A stretch of DNA of 6,571 nucleotides from Rhodospirillales bacterium (GCA_023266795.1 JAHFPI010000103.1:1-6571), one strand, 5' to 3'. Counted from the first letter of the stretch, positions 1 through 6,047 are shown. Numbers and translations are program-made. Notes: generated by a model not told the origin, from the letters alone.

Positions 1-140
1 CAATAGATTGGAGCGCATTTAAGCGTTTTTCTTGGGATGCTTTTTAGATGCTAAAAAAACCAATAAAATTACATAAATTAGTTAATTAAATCAAATAGAT
101 AAAAATTAAGTAAAGGCCAGCCCCGAAAAGTTCTGATATC
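1..140. other. A+T-rich non-coding leader upstream of the first cytochrome promoter
   Basis: I see no credible gene here. The stretch from about 52 to 115 is very rich in A and T, with short palindromes such as TTAATTAA at 83-90. An A/T-only 7-bp inverted repeat with a 3-base loop (TTTTTAG/CTAAAAA, 41-57) is too weak to call a terminator. A sequence close to the IHF consensus (AATCAA, then four bases, then ATA; 89-101, one mismatch) lies about 50 bp upstream of the FNR box. The region may act as an upstream activating or bendable segment for the 219-674 gene, but that is inference. Confidence 0.5.
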
Positions 141-189
141 TTGATTTGGATCAATATGTGGTCTACAAGGGTCTGAGACAATTTACTGA
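141..189 (+). promoter_or_regulatory. FNR/Dnr-type box and class II promoter for the mono-heme cytochrome gene
   Basis: TTGATTTGGATCAA at 141-154 is a perfect match to the FNR/Anr/Dnr consensus TTGAT-N4-ATCAA. If its centre is set at -41.5, the usual class II activator position, the -10 hexamer should fall at 177-182. That position reads GACAAT (4 of 6 matches to TATAAT) and is preceded by TGA at 174-176, an extended -10 element. The transcription start would then be near 189, giving a leader of about 30 nt with a ribosome binding site at 204-210. The box is directly visible. The -10 and start site are predictions. Which Crp/FNR family member binds cannot be told from the site alone; FNR, Dnr and Nnr use near-identical sequences. 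Confidence 0.85.
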
Positions 190-218
190 TATAGCAACAT
201 AACAAGGAGATAAAATAC

Positions 219-674
219 ATGTCTGGGATAACTCGTTATACGTTTTTTGTAGCCGCATTTTGCGCAGTGCTGGTTTTTGGTCTGAACAAACCGGCCCAGT
301 CGGAATCCATCAACGCGCTTCTGGCGACCGCTGATGTAGCCGCAGGACAAGCGGTTTCGGCCAAATGCACCGGCTGTCATTCCTTTGACAAGGACGGCGC
401 GAACAAGATGGGGCCGAACCTGTGGAATGTTGTTAATAGCTCCTATGCGTATAAAGACGGCTTCAAATACTCTGACGCGCTGAAAAGCCATAATGGCAAG
501 AAAAAATGGTCATACTCTGAGCTGGACGGCTTTATTGCCTCCCCCAAGGAGCATGTGCCCGGAAACAAAATGGCGATGTTTAGCGGCATTAAAGACAGCA
601 AAGACCGCGCAAACCTGATCGCCTGGCTGCGTATGCAGGCTGATACACCGGCAGCGCTTCCGGCAGCTAAATAA
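219..674 (+). CDS. Class I mono-heme cytochrome c, CycM/c552 or c2-like, exported or membrane-anchored
   Basis: This 151-residue periplasmic electron carrier shows the full class I cytochrome c pattern. A hydrophobic N-terminal segment (about residues 8-22) is followed by a possible signal peptidase site after AQS (26-28). The single heme motif is CTGCH (50-54). KMGPNLW (63-69) and PGNKM (114-118) follow, with Met118 the expected distal heme ligand, then the C-terminal helix DRANLIAWLR (129-138). The residues before the heme resemble alphaproteobacterial CycM, where the N-terminal segment stays as an anchor, so the protein may be either soluble or tethered. The ATG follows a strong AAGGAGA (204-210) at 8 nt. 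It is monocistronic, with its own FNR-type promoter and terminator. A likely role is to accept electrons from the downstream hexaheme module or the bc1 complex and pass them to a terminal enzyme. The class is certain; the partner is inferred. Confidence 0.93.
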   Translation: MSGITRYTFFVAAFCAVLVFGLNKPAQSESINALLATADVAAGQAVSAKCTGCHSFDKDGANKMGPNLWNVVNSSYAYKDGFKYSDALKSHNGKKKWSYSELDGFIASPKEHVPGNKMAMFSGIKDSKDRANLIAWLRMQADTPAALPAAK

Positions 675-694
675 TAAAACCGGAATAAACGGAT

Positions 695-728
695 AAAAAG
701 AGCTTCGGGAAACCGGAGCTCTTTTTTT
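695..728 (+). terminator. Rho-independent terminator after the mono-heme cytochrome gene
   Basis: A 12-bp stem with one T-G wobble (697-708 paired with 713-724) is capped by a GAAA tetraloop (709-712) and runs into a seven-T tract (722-728). The A-run at 695-699 on the left arm lets the stem extend over part of the T tract, so it could also work weakly in the other direction. It starts 20 bp after the stop codon and separates this gene from the downstream operon. Confidence 0.93.
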
Positions 729-792
729 ATGTTGCAATAGCCCGCAGTGAAAGTTTTATAACTTAAATTCTCGGAACCATCCAGTGATGCAA

Positions 793-831
793 CAATATTT
801 TAAAATCTGCGCCAACTCGTTTTAAATATTG
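793..831. repeat. Imperfect A+T-rich inverted repeat
   Basis: CAATATTTTAAAA (793-805) and TTTTAAATATTG (820-831) are reverse complements apart from one extra T in the left arm. A 14-base G+C-richer spacer separates them. There is no T tract after it, so it is not a standard terminator. It lies about 75 bp upstream of the FNR-type box and could be an operator or a chance A/T dyad. Confidence 0.4.
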
Positions 832-906
832 CTTGGAAGGCCTGTTTTTAACGGGATTTCAGGTGGTGTCGCAAATATCACATACTTTCCCGCCATTTTC
901 ATTATC

Positions 907-955
907 TTGATTTCGGTCAAGAAGGACGGTCTGCGCATACATGATGATAAGGGTA
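907..955 (+). promoter_or_regulatory. FNR/Dnr-type box and predicted class II promoter of the hexaheme-FeS-NrfD operon
   Basis: TTGATTTCGGTCAA (907-920) matches TTGAT-N4-ATCAA with one substitution (G for A at the first base of the right half); the variant half-site GTCAA is common in Dnr/Nnr and Anr targets. With the centre at -41.5 the -10 hexamer falls at 943-948, which reads GATGAT (4 of 6 matches). Transcription would begin near 955, leaving a leader of about 30 nt before the ATG at 985, the same geometry as at the upstream cytochrome gene. The box is clear; the -10 is weak, consistent with dependence on an activator. Confidence 0.75.
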
Positions 956-984
956 GTAACCAAGAAAAAAGGGGCTTTTGTCAT

Positions 985-2022
985 ATGCCTAAACATGCCG
1001 TCCGACTCGTCCTTCTCCTCGTGATATTCGGTGCCCTTGCAGTCGCGGCACGATATTTTCTTGTCGACAAGTCCTACTACAAATACGGCTACTATCGCGG
1101 CGATGCGGTGATGGAGATTGCCCAGGACAAACCCAGGTATCAGGGAACGGCCTATTGCGAATCCTGCCATTCCGATAAAGTTTCCGAATGGTCAAAAAGC
1201 GTCCACAACAACCCCGATGCCGGTAAAGTCGTCAAATGCGAGGTCTGCCATGGCCCCGCTGGCAGCCGCGATCCCCAGCAACACTACATGCACGCCGCGA
1301 CCGGACGGGTTCACCCTGACGACCTGAAGATGGCCATCCCGACCGACACGCAGGCGCTTTGTAAGCTTTGCCATGAACAGACGGCGGGAAGGCCGTCTCA
1401 ACAGCGCCAGATCGTGGTCAAAGATCACGCCGGAGCGCTGCAATGCACCCTCTGCCACAATCCACATTCGCCGGGGACGTTCGTCGGCTCCCTCGCTGCG
1501 CCTGAACATCGGGGCGACGCGGAAGCGGGCAAGGGCAAAATAGCCACCTGCCTTGACTGCCACGGCGCCAACGGTATCAGCGCGGGTCTCCCCGGCCCCA
1601 CTCTCGCGGGACAGAACCAGACTTACCTGATCGCAACGCTCACGGAATACAAAACCGGCAAACGGAACGACCCGATGATGGCGCCCATCGCCGCCGCCAT
1701 GAGTGACGCCGATATCAAGGATATTGCCGCGTACTTTAGCAGCCTGAAATGCAAAAGCGCCGCGAACACGGCAGAACAGACCGCCGCCGCACATGAAGCC
1801 GGAGCGTCAGTATGCGTGAACTGCCACGGCGCGAACGGGAGCAGCGCCGATCGCGGCTGGCCAAACCTTGTCGGACAATCCAAAGATTACATCGTCGGCA
1901 CCCTGAAGGCCTACGCAGGCGGTCAGCGGCCAAATACCGCCATGAATGCGCTCGCCAAAGGCATGAACGATGCCGACGTGGAAAAATTAGCAGCCTACTA
2001 TGCCGGCTACAGTTGCAAGTGA
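985..2022 (+). CDS. Hexaheme cytochrome c: N-terminal tetraheme domain fused to two cytochrome c4-like domains
   Basis: This 345-residue protein begins with an uncleaved anchor or signal segment (about 5-24). The ATG at 985 follows AAGGGG (969-974) and directly precedes the hydrophobic segment, so it is preferred over a TTG at 829. Six CXXCH motifs start at Cys58, 85, 126, 154, 189 and 277. The first four form a compact multiheme domain of the NrfB/c554-like kind, with spare histidines (74, 100, 103, 110, 148, 161) available as bis-His ligands. The last two each sit in a c553/c4-type repeat, CLDCHGANG (189-197) and CVNCHGANG (277-285), with likely Met ligands at 232 and 320. Both repeats end in an extra cysteine (256 and 344). 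The protein probably carries electrons between the Fe-S subunit encoded next and periplasmic cytochromes. Heme count and architecture are seen directly; direction and partners are inferred. Confidence 0.92.
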   Translation: MPKHAVRLVLLLVIFGALAVAARYFLVDKSYYKYGYYRGDAVMEIAQDKPRYQGTAYCESCHSDKVSEWSKSVHNNPDAGKVVKCEVCHGPAGSRDPQQHYMHAATGRVHPDDLKMAIPTDTQALCKLCHEQTAGRPSQQRQIVVKDHAGALQCTLCHNPHSPGTFVGSLAAPEHRGDAEAGKGKIATCLDCHGANGISAGLPGPTLAGQNQTYLIATLTEYKTGKRNDPMMAPIAAAMSDADIKDIAAYFSSLKCKSAANTAEQTAAAHEAGASVCVNCHGANGSSADRGWPNLVGQSKDYIVGTLKAYAGGQRPNTAMNALAKGMNDADVEKLAAYYAGYSCK

Positions 2023-2051
2023 TGAGGTCTTCGGTCAGGAGGACATTGGAA

Positions 2052-2909
2052 ATGGATGAATTAAAAATGAACGAAAAAGAACAGATCGAAACGTGCCAGA
2101 GCAGTCGCCGCGCCGTACTGGGCTATCTGGGAAGCGCAATCGCGGGCAGTGTTGCAATGATAGCGACGGGCGCCATGCTGCCCAAGGCGGCGCACGCGGC
2201 AGAAGCAGCGCCCCCGGTGCCGGCGCTGCCGGGCTATGACTGGAGCAAGCATCGTTGGGCCTTCGGCGTCGATGCGACGAAATGCATCGGCTGCCTGCGC
2301 TGCGTCGAGGCGTGCAAGGCGGAAAACGAGGTCGCAGGCGACGCCCACCATTTCCGCACCTGGGTCGAGCGCTACGTCACTCTGGAGGGCGAGGAACACG
2401 CACGCATCGACAGCCAGGCCGACCCCGTGAACATCGCCGCCTCCGGCTCCGAAAAAGAATACCGGTTCGCCAACCGCTATGCGGGAGAGAAGGTCGAAAA
2501 GGCGTTTTTCGTTCCCAAGCTGTGCAACCAGTGCACCCATCCCGCCTGCGTTCAGGTGTGCCCGGTCGGTGCGACGTTCAAGACCGCCGATGGCATTGTC
2601 GTGATCGACCATACTTATTGCATCGGCTGCGAGTACTGCGTTCAGGCGTGCCCCTATGGCGCGCGGTTCTTCAACGAGGAGCAGGGCGTCAGCGACAAAT
2701 GCACCTGGTGCTACCATCGCATCACCAAGGGACTGCAACCCGCCTGTGTTGAAGTATGCCCGGTCGGCGCCCGCGTCTTCGGCGACCGCAACGATAAACA
2801 GAGCCCGATCAGCCAGTTCCTCGCCAACAACCGGGTGCAGGTGCTCAAACCGGAAAGCGGCAACGCTCCCAATGTCTTTTATGTCGGCATCGATAAGGAG
2901 GTAATTTAA
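2052..2909 (+). CDS. Tat-exported four-cluster [4Fe-4S] electron-transfer subunit (NrfC/HybA/DsrO type)
   Basis: This 285-residue iron-sulfur subunit wires an NrfD-type membrane protein to a periplasmic redox partner. A twin-arginine motif, SRRAVL (18-23), leads a hydrophobic stretch and a probable cleavage site after AHA (47-49), so it should be folded with its clusters and exported by Tat. Sixteen cysteines form four cluster motifs: 78/81/84/88, 158/161/166/170, 190/193/196/200 and 217/220/232/236. The last has the wide gap typical of NrfC, HybA, PsrB and DsrO. No cluster ligand is replaced. The ATG at 2052 sits 9 nt after AGGAGG (2037-2042); a longer open frame reaching back to 1812 overlaps the cytochrome gene and is rejected. 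The gene starts 29 bp after the hexaheme stop and overlaps the next gene by one base, indicating one operon. Family certain; substrate of the complex unknown. Confidence 0.94.
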   Translation: MDELKMNEKEQIETCQSSRRAVLGYLGSAIAGSVAMIATGAMLPKAAHAAEAAPPVPALPGYDWSKHRWAFGVDATKCIGCLRCVEACKAENEVAGDAHHFRTWVERYVTLEGEEHARIDSQADPVNIAASGSEKEYRFANRYAGEKVEKAFFVPKLCNQCTHPACVQVCPVGATFKTADGIVVIDHTYCIGCEYCVQACPYGARFFNEEQGVSDKCTWCYHRITKGLQPACVEVCPVGARVFGDRNDKQSPISQFLANNRVQVLKPESGNAPNVFYVGIDKEVI

Positions 2910-4099
2910 TGGACCATCTTTTCGCGGTCGCGCCGTTTACCGGCTACGTCTATCCCAACGAAACCATCTTCGGGTGGAGCATAATGATCGTCATTTACCC
3001 GTATCTCAGCGGGCTGGTGGCCGCTTCTTTCACGGTTTCGAGCCTCTATCAGGTGTTCGGCATTAAACGCCTTCGCCCAGTCGCGCACTTCGCCCTGCTG
3101 ACCTCGCTGTGCCTGATGCTCTTCGTGCCCGTATCGCTGATGCTGCACCTCGGCCATCCCGAGCGCGCGTTGAACTCCATGTTCACGCCGCATTGGAGCT
3201 CTGCGATGGCCATGTTCGGCTATCTCGCCGGTATGTATATCCTGCTGCTGGTGCTGGAAATCTGGTTTATCTTCCGGCCTTACATTGTGCAGCGGGCGCA
3301 ATCCGGAAAGAGCCTGATGGCGCGGCTTTACAATCTGGCGAGCCTCGGGTCGCATGATTTGTCCGAGGCGGCCATAAGCCATGACCGTAAGTGGATATTC
3401 GCCCTGGCCGTCACCGGCATTCCCGCCGCTCATGGCTTTCATGGCTATACCGGATTCATCTTCGGTTCGCTCAAGTCGCGGGAATGGTGGTCGTCCGACC
3501 TCATGCCGGTCATATTCCTGTTTTCGTCGATCATCTCCGGTGTCGCGCTGATAACCGTTCTGTATGTCCTGTCCTGCAAGTTGCGCAAGGTCGCGGTTGA
3601 TACCGATTGCCTGAAAGGGCTGGGCTACACGCTGTGGGGATTTGTCATGTTTACCCTGATACTGGAAGGCGTGGAATTCGGCAGCGTCGTTTACAAGGCC
3701 AAAGAGGGAATTGACATTATCATGGAATACGTCACGACCCGTCTGGTCGTTCCCTTCTTCCTGCTGCAATTCGCCGTCGGGGCGGTGACGCCAACCATCA
3801 TCCTTTCCTACGTGTTCTGGAAGCGCGCGACGGGAAAAGTTCTGGTCGCCGCAATTACGGTGAGCGCCGCGCTGGCCCTGCTCAATGTCCTGATGATGCG
3901 CTTTAACGTGATCATCGGCGGGCAGGAGATATCGAAAACCGGGCATGGCCTGCTGCAGTTTCCGTGGGTATTCCTCGGCCGCCACGGCGTACTGGCCGGG
4001 ATCTCCGTTCTGGCCGCGCCATTTGTCCTGCTATCGATATTGGTTCGCCTGCTGCCGCCCTGGGTTGACGGAAAAAATTGCAACAAGGCGATTGCCTGA
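2909..4099 (+). CDS. NrfD/PsrC-family integral membrane quinol-interacting subunit
   Basis: This 396-residue polytopic protein has about eight or nine hydrophobic segments, roughly at 20-48, 58-80, 97-122, 162-185, 198-224, 237-262, 278-303, 308-330 and 358-382. Family-like features are LGHPER (81-86) after the second segment and RFNVIIGGQ (331-339) before the last. NrfD/PsrC proteins bind quinol or quinone and exchange electrons with the partner four-cluster protein, in some complexes coupled to proton movement. The length fits the family. The start codon overlaps the stop of the Fe-S gene (TAATG, 2907-2911), with an ideal AAGGAGG (2895-2901) 7 nt upstream, which implies coupled translation and matched amounts. 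No molybdopterin catalytic gene accompanies it here, so the hexaheme cytochrome is the likely periplasmic partner. Family assignment is firm; quinone type and proton pumping are not determinable. Confidence 0.93.
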   Translation: MDHLFAVAPFTGYVYPNETIFGWSIMIVIYPYLSGLVAASFTVSSLYQVFGIKRLRPVAHFALLTSLCLMLFVPVSLMLHLGHPERALNSMFTPHWSSAMAMFGYLAGMYILLLVLEIWFIFRPYIVQRAQSGKSLMARLYNLASLGSHDLSEAAISHDRKWIFALAVTGIPAAHGFHGYTGFIFGSLKSREWWSSDLMPVIFLFSSIISGVALITVLYVLSCKLRKVAVDTDCLKGLGYTLWGFVMFTLILEGVEFGSVVYKAKEGIDIIMEYVTTRLVVPFFLLQFAVGAVTPTIILSYVFWKRATGKVLVAAITVSAALALLNVLMMRFNVIIGGQEISKTGHGLLQFPWVFLGRHGVLAGISVLAAPFVLLSILVRLLPPWVDGKNCNKAIA

Positions 4100-4144
4100 G
4101 CTATCGGCGGTTGCCTTGCTCGCGCGGGGTAATTAAGATGAATC

Positions 4145-5410
4145 ATGGAAAACCCTAAAGAACTTCTCCTTGAAATGTTCAGGGCGGCCATCGCCGCTGC
4201 GCAGCCCGAGCTTTGCGTCCCACAGAATTTGCCGGCGGCGCCGATGGGCCGGATGATTGTTATTGGCGCGGGCAAGGCCTCCGCCGCCATGGCGAAAGCT
4301 GTCGAAGATAACTGGCCGGGAGATTTAAGCGGGTTGGTGGTTACGCGCTATGGATACGAAGCGCCCTGCCGCCGCATAGAAATCGTGGGAGCTGCGCATC
4401 CCGTTCCTGACGAGGCGGGCATGAGGGCCGCGCAGCGGATGCTGGAGATAGTCAGAAACCTGGCCGCAAAAGATCTGGTGCTGTGCCTGATTTCCGGCGG
4501 CGGTTCCGCTTTGTTGCCCTTGCCGCTGGAAGGGCTGTCTTTGGAAGATAAACAATCCATCAGCCGGAATCTGCTGAAATCCGGGGCTGCCATCAGCGAA
4601 ATGAACTGCGTGCGGCGTCACCTTTCCGCCATTAAAGGCGGGCGTCTCGCAGCAGCCTGCTATCCGGCAAAGGTCGTCACCCTGCTGATTTCCGATGTGC
4701 CGGGAGACAACCCGATGGACATTGCTTCCGGTCCAACGGTCGCGGACGGCACAACCTGCGCCGATGCGCTTGCCGTCCTGAAAAAATACAAAATTGATAC
4801 CCCCCGAAGAATTATTGATATGCTAAAAAATGGCAGCGCCGAATCCATCAAGCCGGACGATCCCCGCATAAAAGACGTCATCACACACCTGATTGCCACA
4901 CCGCAAATGGCGCTGGAAAGGGCGGCTGCCGTGGCAGCGGCACAGGGCATCAGGGCGCACATATTAAGTGATCGTATGGAGGGTGAGGCGCAAGAGGTTG
5001 GTAAAGTTTTAGCAGCGCTGGCGCTGCAAACCGCAAGACACGCACAGCCCTTTATTCCACCCTGCGTGCTCCTCTCCGGAGGAGAAACAACGGTGACGGT
5101 GCGGGGCAAAGGACGCGGCGGCAGAAATGTCGAGTATCTGCTGTCGTTAGGACTTGCCCTTAACGGACATCCCGGTATTCACGCCGTTGCAGGGGATACG
5201 GATGGTGTCGATGGCACGGAAGACATCGCCGGCGCCTATCTCGGCCCCGACAGCTTGCAAAGGGCATGGCAAATGGGCATAAACCCCGTCGAAAGCCTCG
5301 CCGATAATGACGGCCATAGTTTTTTTCAGGCGCTGGGTGATTCCATCATCACCGGCCCGACGCTGACGAATGTAAATGATTTTCGGGTGATATTCGTGGC
5401 GGATAAGTGA
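4145..5410 (+). CDS. Glycerate 2-kinase (MOFRL family, GckA/TtuD type)
   Basis: This 421-residue cytoplasmic enzyme is predicted to phosphorylate D-glycerate to 2-phosphoglycerate with ATP, feeding glyoxylate, hydroxypyruvate, tartrate or serine-cycle carbon into lower glycolysis. Family motifs run the full length: GAGKASAAMA (41-50), SGGGSALL (117-124), HLSAIKGGRLA (159-169), SDVPGDN (183-189) with ASGPTV (194-199), LSGGETTVTV (310-319) and GRGGRNVE (323-330) opening the MOFRL domain, then GDTDGVDG (350-357). Length matches the family, and nothing is missing. The start is constrained by an in-frame TGA at 4139-4141. Its Shine-Dalgarno is poor: GGGG at 4126-4129 lies 15 nt away and fits an out-of-frame ATG at 4138 better. 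It follows the NrfD gene by 45 bp with no visible terminator, so it may be read from the same promoter. Some relatives are annotated hydroxypyruvate reductase (TtuD); kinase is the better supported call. Confidence 0.92.
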   Translation: MENPKELLLEMFRAAIAAAQPELCVPQNLPAAPMGRMIVIGAGKASAAMAKAVEDNWPGDLSGLVVTRYGYEAPCRRIEIVGAAHPVPDEAGMRAAQRMLEIVRNLAAKDLVLCLISGGGSALLPLPLEGLSLEDKQSISRNLLKSGAAISEMNCVRRHLSAIKGGRLAAACYPAKVVTLLISDVPGDNPMDIASGPTVADGTTCADALAVLKKYKIDTPRRIIDMLKNGSAESIKPDDPRIKDVITHLIATPQMALERAAAVAAAQGIRAHILSDRMEGEAQEVGKVLAALALQTARHAQPFIPPCVLLSGGETTVTVRGKGRGGRNVEYLLSLGLALNGHPGIHAVAGDTDGVDGTEDIAGAYLGPDSLQRAWQMGINPVESLADNDGHSFFQALGDSIITGPTLTNVNDFRVIFVADK

Positions 5411-5429
5411 CGTTTAATTGGGCAGGCAG

Positions 5430-5972
5430 TCACTGCATTCCAGTCAATCTGCTGAAATCTTCCGGCGTGTTGACGTTAAGAAAAAAACTTTCTTCGCCGG
5501 CAGGCAGAGGGATGCTTTTAATACCGGTTTGTCCGAGCAGCGACCTGATCGACAGCCCCTTGCCGCCGGCCGGATTTGTGACAGGCTTTTTAAGCTTAGC
5601 CAGCGGAATATGCGCGGGTAAAAAGTGTTCCGCATAGAAGGCGCCCTCTTTTTTATGCAACAGAACTTTTAAAATGTCTCCCGTCAGTAGCGGCATATCC
5701 ACAGGAATGACCAACAGACTCTCGAATGCCTCAAAATCCTCCGCAAGGCGCACAAGCGCCTGCGCCGGTCCGAATCCCGGGGCCGTGTCCGGCAGGCATG
5801 TATACCCCTCAACAGCCCCGCTGATAAAAATTTCCCACACGCCCGCCATCCGCAGATGCTCCTGCGCCAGATCGATCAGCTTCCGGCCGCGATATAGCAT
5901 CAGCGCCTTGTTCTGTCCCATCCTGGACGAACGACCACCCGCCATGACGATTCCGGCCACGCCTACGCCCAT
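5430..5972 (-). CDS. mobA: Molybdenum cofactor guanylyltransferase (MobA-like)
   Basis: This 180-residue cytoplasmic protein has the MobA nucleotidyltransferase fold signature. VAGIVMAGGRSSRMGQNKAL (5-24) is the GTP-binding loop, with Arg17 and Lys22 expected to contact the nucleotide. PGFGPAQAL (65-73) corresponds to the usual GPLAG segment, PVDMPLL (90-96) carries the metal-binding Asp92, and FLNVNTPEDF (164-173) is the C-terminal signature. MobA joins GMP to molybdopterin to make the bis-MGD cofactor of DMSO-reductase-family enzymes such as nitrate reductases, though none is encoded in the window. The protein is slightly short but complete. AGAGG (5978-5982, minus strand) lies 5 nt before the start. 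The gene converges on the glycerate kinase with 19 bp between stops and no room for a normal terminator, and is divergent from the regulator. A MocA-like cytidylyltransferase is the main alternative. Confidence 0.87.
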   Translation of the reverse strand: MGVGVAGIVMAGGRSSRMGQNKALMLYRGRKLIDLAQEHLRMAGVWEIFISGAVEGYTCLPDTAPGFGPAQALVRLAEDFEAFESLLVIPVDMPLLTGDILKVLLHKKEGAFYAEHFLPAHIPLAKLKKPVTNPAGGKGLSIRSLLGQTGIKSIPLPAGEESFFLNVNTPEDFSRLTGMQ

Positions 5973-5998
5973 GAAATCCTCTGTAAAAATTGAGCCCT

Positions 5999-6025
5999 AT
6001 TATACTCCGGATTATTTGATATAAT
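5999..6025. promoter_or_regulatory. Divergent promoters between mobA and the Crp/FNR regulator gene
   Basis: The 75-bp gap holds a TATAAT on each strand. The plus-strand copy at 6020-6025 is preceded by TGA (6017-6019), an extended -10 for the regulator gene. The minus-strand copy reads from 6004 to 5999 towards mobA. Neither has a good -35 hexamer. With the -10 elements only 15 bp apart and pointing away from each other, the -35 zone of each covers the -10 of the other, so the two promoters would compete for polymerase. A TTGAT half-site (6016-6020) overlaps the plus-strand -10, but its partner half is missing. Confidence 0.55.
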
Positions 6026-6047
6026 ACACAAAAAAACAGGATTGCCC

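Larger units (their letters stand above)
729..984. other. Intergenic region holding the promoter of the hexaheme-FeS-NrfD operon
   Basis: About 256 bp lie between the terminator and the chosen start of the hexaheme cytochrome. An open frame from a TTG at 829 runs into the cytochrome gene, but its first 52 codons do not look like a cytochrome or an export signal. That frame also crosses the FNR-type box, so I treat it as untranslated. Visible elements are the inverted repeat at 793-831 and the box at 907-920. Confidence 0.6.

Noticed and set aside
41..57. TTTTTAG/CTAAAAA hairpin as a terminator of an upstream gene
   Set aside because: The stem is almost all A/T with a three-base loop and would be unstable. 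No upstream gene is visible to terminate.
829..984. TTG-started N-terminal extension of the hexaheme cytochrome (52 extra codons)
   Set aside because: It would place the export signal internally and put the FNR-type box inside the coding region. The ATG at 985 has a suitable ribosome binding site and directly precedes the hydrophobic segment.
1192..1794. 200-codon minus-strand frame opposite the hexaheme gene
   Set aside because: Lies wholly opposite a well-supported gene with six heme motifs and shows no domain.
1812..2051. 80-codon upstream extension of the Fe-S protein overlapping the hexaheme gene
   Set aside because: The extension is arginine-rich shadow sequence of the cytochrome gene, and it would bury the twin-arginine signal. 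AGGAGG at 2037-2042 supports the ATG at 2052.
2061..2738. 225-codon minus-strand frame opposite the Fe-S gene
   Set aside because: Antisense to sixteen conserved cluster cysteines and without any recognisable motif.
2906..3985. Long minus-strand open frame opposite the NrfD gene
   Set aside because: Its predicted product is rich in Q, H, R and E with no recognisable domain, and it is fully antisense to a clear membrane protein gene. It is a shadow frame.
4138..4158. Six-codon mini-ORF (MNHGKP) overlapping the glycerate kinase start
   Set aside because: The GGGG at 4126-4129 is better spaced for this ATG than for 4145, but a peptide this short has no other support and is most likely chance.
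5407..5637. Small plus-strand frames opposite the 3' part of mobA
   Set aside because: The minus-strand frame carries the conserved FLNVNTPEDF signature of MobA, so these are shadows.
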